This document shows, in pieces, positions 1 through 8,224 of a stretch of 64,000 nucleotides of DNA. The stretch spans positions 564,931 to 628,930 of the forward strand of contig JALCLG010000001.1 in the NCBI GenBank assembly GCA_022647725.1, in the 5' to 3' direction. The translations under genes and the position numbers were made by a program. The notes under the pieces are model-generated. The model worked only from the letters and a program-made list of their open reading frames with translations. It searched no databases and had not been told where the DNA came from. The stretch comes from Bacilli bacterium. GTDB taxonomy: Bacteria; Bacillota_I; Bacilli_A; RFN20; CAG-288. Each line of letters begins with the position of its first letter. The stretch's first letter is position 1.

Positions 1-1077
1 GATGATTTCCGGATCCAGCGTTTCCACCGTTGCCGACATCCAGTTGGATTTTTCCGGATCGGAGCAGAACTTCTCCGGATGTCCGAAGGCGGGATCCTGA
101 GCAGCAATCTTCTCCCACATCGCCCAACCGCCATCGTCCTTGATGTCCGTCACGAGCGGAGCTTTCTCATTCTGGGAACCCATGGTCGAATTCTCAACAC
201 AGCCGCCATTGGTGATGAAGACGAGGTCATCTTCGGTTAAATCCACCGATGAGGCACCCTCTTTCGTCAGGATATCAATCTTCTTGGCCACCTTCTTGTC
301 AGGAGTGATGGCGAATTCGACATTCTCGACTTTGGTATTGAAGTGGAAATCCACCCCGTGGCTCTCCAGATATTTCTGCATCGGGAGAATCATGGATTCA
401 TACTGATTGTAACGGGTGAAGCGAAGAGCTGTGAAATCTGGCAGTCCGCCGATATGATGGACGAAACGCTGCAAATACAGCTTCATTTCCAAGGCCGAAT
501 GCCAGTTTTCGAAAGCAAACATCGTCCGCCAGTAAAGCCAGAAATTGGAGTTGAGGACCTCGTCATCGAAAACATCCGTGATGGATTTGTTATAGAGCTC
601 TTCGTTAGGAGTAAGGTAGAGCTTGGCAATCTCGGCAGCCCCTTTGTCAGAGAGACCGAACTTCTTGTCCAGATGGGCATCCTTGCCCTGATTGACGGTG
701 GCCCGGCAAAGAGAATAGTTGGGATCTTCCTTATTAAGATAATAGTACTCATCCAGGACCGTCTCTCCTTCCGTCTCAATCGAAGGGATGGAACGGAAAA
801 GATCCCACATGACTTCGAAATGGTTATCCATTTCACGGCCACCCCGCATCACATAGCCGACTTCAGGAACCAACGTTCCGTCGCAGGCACCGCCAGCGAC
901 AGGTCCCATCTCTAGGATATGGATGTTCTTTCCCGGCATCTGGGCATCACGGACAAGATAGCAGGCAGCGGATAGAGCCGCCAAGCCTGTGCCGACGATA
1001 TAGGCTGATTTCTTTTCAATCCCTTCCGGCTTCTTCGGATGAACAAACGCCTCATAGTTGCCGCTTGAATAATACAT
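1..1077 (-). CDS. ohyA: Oleate hydratase (MCRA family), 3' end beyond window
   Basis: Oleate hydratases are FAD-dependent enzymes that add water to the cis-9 double bond of oleate and linoleate, giving 10-hydroxy fatty acids; they often detoxify host or dietary unsaturated fatty acids. The visible 359 residues start MYYSSGNYEAF and continue with the dinucleotide-binding stretch YIVGTGLAALSAACYLVRD. Further on are the family blocks GGREMDNHFEVMWDLFRSIP, NFWLYWRTMFAFENWHSALE and YNQYESMILPM. The family is about 590 residues, so roughly the last 40 percent is missing at the window edge. An AGGAGGT ribosome site lies 8 bases before the ATG. It follows a TetR gene and a palindromic operator candidate, which suggests fatty-acid-responsive control (inference). 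Family assignment is very secure. Confidence 0.96.
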   Translation of the reverse strand, partial: MYYSSGNYEAFVHPKKPEGIEKKSAYIVGTGLAALSAACYLVRDAQMPGKNIHILEMGPVAGGACDGTLVPEVGYVMRGGREMDNHFEVMWDLFRSIPSIETEGETVLDEYYYLNKEDPNYSLCRATVNQGKDAHLDKKFGLSDKGAAEIAKLYLTPNEELYNKSITDVFDDEVLNSNFWLYWRTMFAFENWHSALEMKLYLQRFVHHIGGLPDFTALRFTRYNQYESMILPMQKYLESHGVDFHFNTKVENVEFAITPDKKVAKKIDILTKEGASSVDLTEDDLVFITNGGCVENSTMGSQNEKAPLVTDIKDDGGWAMWEKIAAQDPAFGHPEKFCSDPEKSNWMSATVETLDPEII

Positions 1078-1142
1078 GATCTTTACCTCCTGTTATCCAA
1101 TGACAACCGGAGTATAGGAAAAAGAAAAAGAAGACAACATAA

Positions 1143-1189
1143 ACACTTTCAAGGTTTTGATTAAATTTTAATCACTTATATAAAAGTGT
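1143..1189. promoter_or_regulatory. Two co-centred palindromes, candidate TetR operator
   Basis: Between the TetR stop and the oleate hydratase start there is a perfect 17-base inverted repeat at 1158-1174 (TGATTAAATTTTAATCA). An outer pair, ACACTTT at 1143-1149 and AAAGTGT at 1183-1189, shares exactly the same centre at 1166. Nested symmetry of this kind suits a dimeric or double-dimeric repressor. On the minus strand a TATACT hexamer follows before the oleate hydratase start. The regulator is most likely the adjacent TetR protein, by inference only. Confidence 0.55.
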
Positions 1190-1196
1190 AGTAGAG

Positions 1197-1760
1197 CTAG
1201 GCTTTGTCGGTGCGGAATTTCAAAAGGGCAGTCTTAGTTTCCCCACTGAGGACCGTGTCCATCTTGGCCAGTATCAAATGATAGTCCTCGTTCATATTGT
1301 TACGAACCCAGTCCAGGACCAGGCCAATCAAAGCATATTTATAGAACTGAGCGATGAAAACCTTGTTTTCCTCGCTGACAGACATTCCTTTGGATTCCTC
1401 ATTGACGACACCATAGGTTAAATCAAAAACCGGTTCATCTAGATATTTCTCAGTTCGTTCTCTTCCCAAGGAATGGTAAGCGTTGGTAACAAATGCCTTG
1501 TTTTCCAAGGCCGTCTCAAAGATGTTTTTCATGCCTTGCTGCCACGTCTTTGCCGTTTTGTTGCCAGCCAGGATCTTTTGTCCCTCATTGATGATTCCCC
1601 ATTCCAACAAATCATAAATATCCTTGAAGTGATAATAGAAAGTCATCCGGTTAACCTGACAGGCATCGGTGATATCACTAACGGTAATTTTCGTAATGGG
1701 CTTGGTAATCAGAAGCTTTTTTAAAGCTTCAACCATCGCCACCTTGGTCATTTCAGACAT
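1197..1760 (-). CDS. TetR/AcrR-family transcriptional regulator
   Basis: The 187-residue protein has an N-terminal TetR helix-turn-helix, about residues 10-50, with ITVSDITDACQVNRMTFYYH followed by FKDIYDLLEW. The C-terminal half is the long helical ligand domain of the TetR_C_8/DhaS-like type. The ATG at 1760 is chosen because it begins the conserved helix; a longer open frame upstream lies inside the preceding gene and is not homologous. It overlaps the 3' end of the PNPOx-like gene by 8 bases, so the two are co-transcribed. Neighbouring oleate hydratase and a large palindrome make fatty-acid-responsive repression plausible, but the ligand is not known. Confidence 0.88.
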   Translation of the reverse strand: MSEMTKVAMVEALKKLLITKPITKITVSDITDACQVNRMTFYYHFKDIYDLLEWGIINEGQKILAGNKTAKTWQQGMKNIFETALENKAFVTNAYHSLGRERTEKYLDEPVFDLTYGVVNEESKGMSVSEENKVFIAQFYKYALIGLVLDWVRNNMNEDYHLILAKMDTVLSGETKTALLKFRTDKA

Positions 1761-2280
1761 GGTCGCTAAACCTAGGCATAGTATAGTGCTGCCTGTTGTC
1801 AACGTGGTATTTGGTATGGAAATCGGAGTTGAGGAAATCGACTTCATCCACGGAGATGATAAGACAGTGGAGCGGCGAGGGAAGCTTTTCAAGAGCAGCT
1901 GCCGGAATCTTCTTGAAAGCCAGATAGTCCTGATAATCGGGATCATCAATTTCCTTGATCGTGCAGGTTCCCTGGATTTCCATCCCGTAGGTTTTGCCAA
2001 ACCCCTGATAGGGATCGAAGACAGCCACCGAAACTTTCGGATTGACGGCCAGTCCGACAAACTTCTTCCCGCCTTCGGAAAGGATATAAAGACAGCCTTT
2101 GAAATAGTCATACTCGAGCGGGGTGTTACGGACATAGCCGGTCTTATCGGCCGTGGCTAACGCCAAGGTATGATGAGAGCTAAGATAGCTGACGATCTCC
2201 TGTTGAAGAGCGGCCTTATCCAGTTTCACGCTCTGGCTGTCCTTCTCGACCCAGTACTGACTTGCTTTTTGATAATCCAT
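1753..2280 (-). CDS. Pyridoxamine 5'-phosphate oxidase-like flavin split-barrel protein
   Basis: A 175-residue protein with the split-barrel pattern of the PNPOx-like family: a helix (AALQQEIVSYLSSHHTLALA), then TADKTGYVRNTPLEYDY, GCLYILSEGGKKFVGLAVNP and VSVAVFDPYQGFGKTYGMEI. Members bind FMN or F420 or haem and are usually small oxidoreductases; the substrate here cannot be read. The start at 2280 (MDYQKAS) is preferred over an upstream ATG because homology begins there. A TATAAT hexamer on the minus strand at 2303-2308 may be its promoter; the matching -35 is weak. It is first in an apparent operon with the TetR gene. Confidence 0.8.
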   Translation of the reverse strand: MDYQKASQYWVEKDSQSVKLDKAALQQEIVSYLSSHHTLALATADKTGYVRNTPLEYDYFKGCLYILSEGGKKFVGLAVNPKVSVAVFDPYQGFGKTYGMEIQGTCTIKEIDDPDYQDYLAFKKIPAAALEKLPSPLHCLIISVDEVDFLNSDFHTKYHVDNRQHYTMPRFSDHV

Positions 2281-2376
2281 GATGTGTGTTTCTCTTTCGT
2301 TTATTATACAAGCCCGACGGAGAAAGCGAAGAAGATTCTCGGTCAACGGGGCCGATATCGGACGGGTTGGCTGAAT

Positions 2377-2399
2377 TAAAAAAGCCCTATTGCTAGGGC
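2377..2399 (-). terminator. Intrinsic terminator of tmRNA
   Basis: On the minus strand the stem GCCCTA / TAGGGC with a four-base loop is followed by six Ts. It sits just downstream of the tmRNA CCA end. Confidence 0.9.
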
Positions 2400-2410
2400 A
2401 TTTACGCTAT

Positions 2411-2813
2411 TGGTGGAGATGACGGGAGTTGAACCCGCGTCCGAAGTCGGTCGCCTTTTGGATACTACAGTTTATCTTACGGTTGATTTAAGAAGACGAG
2501 GGTCATAAGCGGCCGTCCGTCTCCCGATTGCTTGAGATTAGTCCAAGCCCGCCAGAAGCAACATGACGAGCTGACTTCGGATCTAATGAACTAAGAAGAC
2601 AGAACCGAAGAGATTCTTCTTAGGCGCACGGGGGAGTTTATAAGCTCCCGAATTGGTTGTTAAGCCGAAGCTTAGGCAGCCATCCGAGCCATTTGCATGG
2701 TCGGAATGTGCATCATGACAGGTTTATTGGCACTTGTGATTGTGTCGGTCTTTAAGGGAACCGCCCCACTGCGTCCAAAAGTCTTCCCACCCCGTCGAGA
2801 CCGTAACATCCCC
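2411..2813 (-). ncRNA. ssrA: tmRNA (SsrA)
   Basis: Transfer-messenger RNA rescues stalled ribosomes together with SmpB. The 5' end on the minus strand reads GGGGATGTTACGG and the 3' end reads CGTCATCTCCACCA, both hallmark tmRNA acceptor segments, with a T-arm just before. The resume codon is GCC at 2731-2729 and the encoded tag is ANKPVMMHIPTMQMARMAA followed by TAA at 2674-2672. At 19 encoded residues, rich in methionine and ending in MAA, it is longer than the common ten-residue tags. Total length of about 403 bases is at the long end for bacteria. smpB lies about 7 kb upstream rather than adjacent. Confidence 0.95.
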
Positions 2814-2818
2814 AAAGA

Positions 2819-2876
2819 AAACAGCGTCCCCTATTATACGAAACTCCCGATTTTTTTCAAGAGGGGGGCGCTGTTT
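2819..2876 (-). terminator. Terminator hairpin whose loop contains the tmRNA promoter
   Basis: On the minus strand AAACAGCG (2876-2869) pairs with CGCTGTTT (2826-2819), extended inward by CCCCT with AGGGG, and is followed by TTTTCTTT. It ends the upstream membrane-protein transcript. The loop of about 30 bases carries the tmRNA promoter. Confidence 0.6.
2833..2860 (-). promoter_or_regulatory. tmRNA promoter
   Basis: On the minus strand TTGAAA (2860-2855) and TATAAT (2838-2833) are separated by 16 bases. Transcription would begin roughly 15 bases upstream of the mature tmRNA 5' end, leaving a short leader for RNase P. Confidence 0.75.
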
Positions 2877-2884
2877 ATTTTCAA

Positions 2885-4066
2885 TTAGTACGTTTCGGCT
2901 AAGCCCAGATCCGGCTTCTTGCTGCGCAAGGTCTTGTAGGCCTGATCGAAGAGGGCCTGCTCTTTCTTGACCCGGTCGGAAGGCTCCAGGCCAGCGAGCT
3001 TGGCGTGATATTTCTTCAGCAGATCCTGGATGGCTTCCTTATCGGAGGAGATGTAGCCTAAGACCAGAAGACTGGTCCGGAAGTCGGCAAGATCGCTGGG
3101 GTTGGTGATGGCGGATTTCTCTTCGCCTTTGAGGGTGAGATAGAGGTTATCGGCACCGGTCTCATCATCGATCAGGTAGCGGAGATAGAGGGATTCCGAG
3201 GCAGGCAGATAACGTTCCGTATCATCAAACTTCTTCTTGTTGAGCTTCATCGTATCGAGGACGGAGACAGCGGCTTCCAGCTCATTCTTGTAGAGATGGT
3301 CGAGGTAGACGTAATAGAGCACATGGATCGGATAGTAGGTATCGAGGATAGACTGGGCCGGAACCAGGAAGTCCTGGCCATTGAGTTCCCGTTTGCGGTT
3401 GATGTTAAGAAGGTTGTAGGCTTCCTTCTCTTCCGGTTTCTTGGTATTGAGGAAGTTGAACATGTCATTCGGGGAATCCTGACGGAACGGCAGCGACTCA
3501 TAAAGCGGGATGACTAAGCCATACAAGGTTCCAAAGAGGAACATATAGCCAAGGAAGCTATTGGCATTGGCACCCTTGTTGAAGGCAAAGACGAAGAACA
3601 TGGCTAAGCCGATGGCGATCACGATCAGTTCGAAGAGGAAGCCGCCGAAGAAGATCGGGGTCGGATTCCGCTTGATGTCATCGCTCTTGGGAGCAAACTT
3701 CATCTCCACATCGCCGATTTCCAGGATATGGAAGCTGACTTTGACCTTGGCTTTGGAGTGATCGATGGTGAAACCGGCCAGCTTGGTATAGACGATGTCG
3801 TAGCCCGCAATCTTGGCCGCCAGAAGCTTTCCTAAGTTATAGATTAAGAAAGTCGCGACGATGCCCAGAAGGAAGCTGATGAAGATAAAGACAAAGTAGT
3901 TGTAGTCTTCCGGGTTGTACATGGCATTGAAGATGTTCCGCTGCCAGAAAATCATACTGGCTAAAAAGCCGATATAGACAAACATCAGAATCCACGACGC
4001 ATTGAAATCATAAAAGTCTTTCTTGGCTGTAGGCTCGGTTGTTTCGGGCTGTTTTTCTTCATCCAT
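2885..4066 (-). CDS. Multi-pass membrane protein resembling M50 (site-2 protease-like) family, active site degenerate
   Basis: A 393-residue protein with transmembrane segments near residues 26-42, 58-85, 145-165 and 175-195, followed by a soluble, helical C-terminal half of about 190 residues. The second membrane segment reads IYNLGKLLAAKIAGYDIVYT. It aligns in pattern with the HExxH helix of M50 proteases (HELGHLLAAKL-like), but both histidines and the glutamate are replaced (YNLGK). This suggests a non-catalytic relative; that is inference from one motif. The start at 4066 has a strong AGGAGGT site. It is a single-gene unit between the alcohol dehydrogenase and tmRNA. Its function is not known. 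Confidence 0.65.
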   Translation of the reverse strand: MDEEKQPETTEPTAKKDFYDFNASWILMFVYIGFLASMIFWQRNIFNAMYNPEDYNYFVFIFISFLLGIVATFLIYNLGKLLAAKIAGYDIVYTKLAGFTIDHSKAKVKVSFHILEIGDVEMKFAPKSDDIKRNPTPIFFGGFLFELIVIAIGLAMFFVFAFNKGANANSFLGYMFLFGTLYGLVIPLYESLPFRQDSPNDMFNFLNTKKPEEKEAYNLLNINRKRELNGQDFLVPAQSILDTYYPIHVLYYVYLDHLYKNELEAAVSVLDTMKLNKKKFDDTERYLPASESLYLRYLIDDETGADNLYLTLKGEEKSAITNPSDLADFRTSLLVLGYISSDKEAIQDLLKKYHAKLAGLEPSDRVKKEQALFDQAYKTLRSKKPDLGLAETY

Positions 4067-4119
4067 AAAGACGACCTCCTGTGATTAGCACACGTAAGCT
4101 TTATTATTATATCGCAAAG

Positions 4120-5235
4120 TTATGCTTTGATTAGCAAAAGTTGCTCGGCCTTCTCGACATCCTTCGGATCAACGCTGAAGGGAAGTTTTTCAAAGCTCGG
4201 ATAAATCGGGAAAGAACCCAGCCAGGCCTTCAGGGCGTCAATCGTTGCCTCAGGATCACTTTCCTTGGGGACAGCAAAGACGGCCGTTCCTAACTCCTGG
4301 ATCTTCATGGTCAGCTTGGCTTTGTTCAGCGTTAGGAAGACTGGCATCAAAAGGGCGATGCCCTGACCGTGGGTCAGCTCCGGATAGGCACCGGATAAAC
4401 GGTGCTCGGCCTGATGAATCGGGAAGCTGAATCGCTTGCCGTAACTCGTCACGCCGTTATGAGCCAGTGTCCCGCAGATCATCATCGCACGCCGGCTGTC
4501 ATAGTCCTCCGGATGAGCCATCACTTTCGAAGAAACTTCGACAATGGATTTAAGGATGCTAAGAGCGAGATTATCGCAAGGTTCAAAAGGATGGGAGGCT
4601 GAGAAGAAGCGCTCAAACGAATGGGAGAACATATCAATGAGACCCATGGCTGTCTGATAGGGAGGCACCGAATAGGTCAACGTCGGATCCAGCAACGAGA
4701 AGAGCGGGCGGTTGGTGATGCTGTTGAAGCCGTTCTTGAAATGATGGGCCCGGTCGGAGATGACACACGAATCCGACATCTCACTGCCACTGGCTACCAG
4801 CGTCAGGATGGTTGCCACGGGCAGGGCATGGAGCGGAGCGATGATCCGCTTATTGAAGTCGAGCGGGTTGCCGTCATAGTAATAGCCGTTGGCAACGCTC
4901 TTGGCGGTGTCGATGACACTGCCCCCGCCACAGGCTAAGATCAGTTCCGGCTGATAGACCTTGGCGACGTTCAGGATAGCCAGGACATCGCTGATGTCCG
5001 GGTTAGCATGGATGCCAGAATACTCTTTGAAATCGATTCCATTCTCTTTCAGGGATGACGTGATCTTATCGTAGGCGCCGCTCTTCTTCAGAGAGGCCCC
5101 GCCGTAAATCAGAAAGACCTTGCTGAAATGGTAGTCTTCCTTGATGATCTTGCCGATCAGCCCGACGCCGTTGGGACGATAGATCATCCGGGTCGGACAG
5201 GTGAAATCAAACGTATCCTTTTCGATAGCTTCCAT
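4120..5235 (-). CDS. Iron-containing alcohol dehydrogenase (butanol dehydrogenase-like)
   Basis: Group III metal-dependent alcohol dehydrogenases interconvert aldehydes and alcohols with NAD(P)H and usually balance redox in fermentation. The protein (371 residues from this start) has the nucleotide-binding motif CGGGSVIDTAK near residue 102. The metal ligands are in GLIDMFSHSFE (Asp and His near 201 and 205) and in IHQAEHRLSGAYPELTHG (His near 274 and 289). Two in-frame ATGs lie six bases apart; the second (5235) sits about 8 bases from AGGAG, the first (5241) only 2, so the second is chosen. It follows ppdK but is separated from it by a strong terminator, so it probably has its own promoter. 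Confidence 0.9.
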   Translation of the reverse strand: MEAIEKDTFDFTCPTRMIYRPNGVGLIGKIIKEDYHFSKVFLIYGGASLKKSGAYDKITSSLKENGIDFKEYSGIHANPDISDVLAILNVAKVYQPELILACGGGSVIDTAKSVANGYYYDGNPLDFNKRIIAPLHALPVATILTLVASGSEMSDSCVISDRAHHFKNGFNSITNRPLFSLLDPTLTYSVPPYQTAMGLIDMFSHSFERFFSASHPFEPCDNLALSILKSIVEVSSKVMAHPEDYDSRRAMMICGTLAHNGVTSYGKRFSFPIHQAEHRLSGAYPELTHGQGIALLMPVFLTLNKAKLTMKIQELGTAVFAVPKESDPEATIDALKAWLGSFPIYPSFEKLPFSVDPKDVEKAEQLLLIKA

Positions 5236-5282
5236 AGTCATATCTCCTTTGTTTCCTTACTAGTATACCTTAAAACGGCAAC

Positions 5283-5309
5283 AAAAAGGGGCTGCCCGAA
5301 GGCAGCCCC
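5283..5309 (-). terminator. Intrinsic terminator of ppdK
   Basis: Nine-base stem GGGGCTGCC / GGCAGCCCC around a CGAA/TTCG tetraloop, followed on the minus strand by TTTTTG. Confidence 0.93.
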
Positions 5310-5330
5310 TGGAGTAACGGTAGGAAGAAA

Positions 5331-8066
5331 CTAATACTTGTACTTGCCTTCAGCTCTGATCTGAGCCTGGGCAGCAGCAAGACGAGCACCCGGAACACGG
5401 AACGGAGAGCAGGAGACGTAGTCGCAGCCATACTGGTTGAAGTAGGCAATGGACTCCGGATCGCCGCCGGTCTCGCCGCAGATGCCGCAATGGAGCGTCG
5501 GATTGGCTGCCTTGCCTTCCTTGACAGAAAGAGCAATCAGTCTGCCGACACCGACATTATCAAGAGTCTTGAACGGATCGAAATCAATGAGGTTGTTATC
5601 AAGATACTTGCCGACATAGGACGAGTAATCGTTACGGGAGAAGCCGAAGGTGAACTGTGTGAGATCGTTGGTGCCATAAGAGAAGTAGGCAGCATCCTTG
5701 GCAATCTCGCCAGCCGTGATCGTGGCCCGAGGAGTCTCGATCATCGTGCCGACAATATACTTCATCTTCTTATCGAACTTGGAAGCAGCAATGATCTTGT
5801 CGGCGACTTCGGAAACCAAATCCTTGACGAACTTGAATTCCTTCTCGGCGACAACCTGAGGAACCATGATGGAAGCGGTGATGGTAACCTTCTTGCCCTT
5901 CTTCTTGGACAGATCTTCCTCAGCATGCAGAGCAGCCTTGATGATGGCAGTAGCCTGCATACGGCCGATTTCCGGATAAACGACATCCAGACGGCAGCCA
6001 CGGAGACCCATCATCGGGTTGGTCATATGAAGCTCATTGACACGGGCCTTGACAGCTTCGACGGACTTGCCGGTCGACTTGGCAACCGCAGCAATATCCT
6101 CTTCCGTCTTAGGAAGATATTCATCGAGCGGAGGATCAAGGAGACGGACATTGATGTTGACACCGCCGAGGGCGAGGTACATCTTGTAGAAATCATCTTC
6201 CTGATACGGCTCAAGCTTAGCTAACCAGCTCTCTCTTTCTTCCGTGGTGGAAGAAAGAATCATCTCCTGCATAAGGAAGAGACGGCCAGCCTGACGGAAC
6301 ATATGCTCCGTACGGCAGAGACCGATGCCACGGGCACCGAACTCAACAGCCTTCTGAGCTTCTTCAGGAGTATCCGCGTTGGCATAGACTCTCATCTTGG
6401 CATACTTATCAGCCCACTTCAGGACGGTAGCAAAGTTGCCATTGACACCGGCAGCCTCGGTCTTGACTTCGCCAAGGTAGACTTCACCAGTCGAACCATT
6501 GATGGAAAGGACATCGCCTTCCTTGAAGGTCTTGCCACCTAAGGTCATCGTCTTCGCCTTCTCGTTGATGACAGCCTCACCGCAACCGGTGATGCAGCAC
6601 TTACCGATCTGACGGGCGACAACAGCCGCATGCGACGTCATACCGCCGCGGGCAGTGAGAATACCATCGGCAGAGACCATACCGCCAAGATCTTCCGGAG
6701 AAGTCTCAGCACGGACAAGGATCAGCTTAACATCCTTGTTGGCCGCACGTTTGGCCTGAGCATCTTCCGCATTGAAGACAATGCCACCGACAGCCGCACC
6801 CGGGGAAGCCGGATTGCCGTGACCGATGACCACAGCCTTCTTACGTTCGGATTCAACGAAAGTAGGATGGAGCAGCTGATCCAACGAACGCGGATCAACT
6901 CTCAGTAAGGCTTCCTGCTCATTGATGAGACCTTCCTTGACCATATCGGTAGCGATCTTGAGGCCGGCAACACCTGTTCTCTTGCCGTTACGGGTCTGGA
7001 GGAAGTAAAGGATACCATCCTCAACAGTGAACTCGAAATCCTGAACATCCTTGTAGTGATTTTCAAGCTTCTCAGCAGAATCAACGAGCTGCTGATAAAT
7101 CTTCGGCTGCTGCTTCTTCAGAGCATCGATGTGCAGAGGAGTACGGATACCGGCAACGACATCCTCGCCCTGAGCATTGATAAGGTACTCAGCGAAGATC
7201 TCTTTGACACCATCGGTAGGATGACGAGTGAAACCGACACCGGTTCCGGACTGATCATTCATGTTGCCGAAAGCCATCATCTGGACGTTGACAGCCGTGC
7301 CCCAAGAATACGGAATATTGTTCATCTTCCGATAGAGGTTGGCACGCTCATTATCCCAAGAATGGAAAATGGCCTTGACAGCGGTCATTAACTGAACCTG
7401 AGGATCGGTCGGGAAATCAACGCCGAACTTACCCTTGTAGTAGACCTTATACTTCTCGATGAGCTTCTTCAGTTCATCGACCGGAACTTCATAATCGTTC
7501 TTGAGGTTCAGTCTCTTCTTCACATCATCGAGCATGCCATCCATCTCATCACGGGATAAGCCCATGGCGATGTTGGTGAACATAAGGATGAAACGACGGT
7601 AGCAATCATAAGCGAATCTTTCCTTGCCGGATCGGATCGCAAGGGCCTTCACTGTATCATCGTTGAGCCCGAGATTGAGTATCGTATCCATCATGCCGGG
7701 CATGCTCACCCTTGCTCCCGACCGGACGGAAACAAGCAGCGGATTCGGACCCTTACCGAAAGTCTTGCCGGTTCTCTTCTCGAGTTCCTTGACGCCATCC
7801 TTGATCTGTTTGACCAAGTCAGCCGGAATCTTTCTGCCGGAATCATAATATAACGTGCAGGCTTCAGTCGTAATAGTGAAACCATCCGGAATACGGATTC
7901 CGATGTGAGTCATTTCGGCAAGGCCAGCGCCTTTACCGCCTAATAACGGCTTTCCTAAGCCATATGCATCTTTGAATGCATAGACATACTGCCCAGCAAC
8001 GTACTTTGTCTTTTCAGCCTTAACGACTGCCTTAACGACCTTCTTTGTCTTCTTTGCTTTGGCCAT
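5331..8066 (-). CDS. ppdK: Pyruvate, phosphate dikinase
   Basis: Catalyses pyruvate + ATP + Pi to and from PEP + AMP + PPi; in anaerobes it often works toward pyruvate in PPi-sparing glycolysis. The 911-residue protein has the ATP-grasp domain (LLGGKGAGLAEM near 41). The swivelling phosphohistidine domain carries the catalytic His at about 479 in GGMTSHAAVVARQIGKCCITG. The PEP/pyruvate barrel includes RGIGLCRTEHMF and LHCGICGE near the C terminus. It is slightly longer than the usual 875-880 residues because of a Lys/Ala-rich N-terminal extension of about 20 residues (MAKAKKTKKVVKAVVKA). AGGAGG precedes the start. It is a single-gene unit with its own terminator. Confidence 0.97.
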   Translation of the reverse strand: MAKAKKTKKVVKAVVKAEKTKYVAGQYVYAFKDAYGLGKPLLGGKGAGLAEMTHIGIRIPDGFTITTEACTLYYDSGRKIPADLVKQIKDGVKELEKRTGKTFGKGPNPLLVSVRSGARVSMPGMMDTILNLGLNDDTVKALAIRSGKERFAYDCYRRFILMFTNIAMGLSRDEMDGMLDDVKKRLNLKNDYEVPVDELKKLIEKYKVYYKGKFGVDFPTDPQVQLMTAVKAIFHSWDNERANLYRKMNNIPYSWGTAVNVQMMAFGNMNDQSGTGVGFTRHPTDGVKEIFAEYLINAQGEDVVAGIRTPLHIDALKKQQPKIYQQLVDSAEKLENHYKDVQDFEFTVEDGILYFLQTRNGKRTGVAGLKIATDMVKEGLINEQEALLRVDPRSLDQLLHPTFVESERKKAVVIGHGNPASPGAAVGGIVFNAEDAQAKRAANKDVKLILVRAETSPEDLGGMVSADGILTARGGMTSHAAVVARQIGKCCITGCGEAVINEKAKTMTLGGKTFKEGDVLSINGSTGEVYLGEVKTEAAGVNGNFATVLKWADKYAKMRVYANADTPEEAQKAVEFGARGIGLCRTEHMFRQAGRLFLMQEMILSSTTEERESWLAKLEPYQEDDFYKMYLALGGVNINVRLLDPPLDEYLPKTEEDIAAVAKSTGKSVEAVKARVNELHMTNPMMGLRGCRLDVVYPEIGRMQATAIIKAALHAEEDLSKKKGKKVTITASIMVPQVVAEKEFKFVKDLVSEVADKIIAASKFDKKMKYIVGTMIETPRATITAGEIAKDAAYFSYGTNDLTQFTFGFSRNDYSSYVGKYLDNNLIDFDPFKTLDNVGVGRLIALSVKEGKAANPTLHCGICGETGGDPESIAYFNQYGCDYVSCSPFRVPGARLAAAQAQIRAEGKYKY

Positions 8067-8150
8067 TTAAATACTCCTCCATTTTTTAAGGCTTGACCAC
8101 TCGATATTTTAGCATAGATAATTTGTTTAGTTAAGAGCAACCCAACGAAA

Positions 8151-8178
8151 GTCCAAAAAAGTTTTCGTTTTGTTGGAC
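8151..8178. repeat. Hairpin in the left flank of tnpB
   Basis: GTCCAA (8151-8156) and TTGGAC (8173-8178) form an inverted repeat between the divergent ppdK and tnpB starts. It may be the left-end hairpin of the tnpB element or part of the ppdK promoter region; the sequence does not decide. Confidence 0.3.
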
Positions 8179-8224
8179 AAAAAACATTTTCCGCACCAAT
8201 AAAGAGTGAAGGAGATTGTTAGCC

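Noticed and set aside
5490..6224. Long plus-strand open frame opposite ppdK
   Set aside because: It lies wholly inside the strongly conserved ppdK gene on the other strand, has no ribosome site and no family match; it is a codon-bias shadow. The same applies to similar frames opposite rnr (10107-10922) and the giant surface genes.
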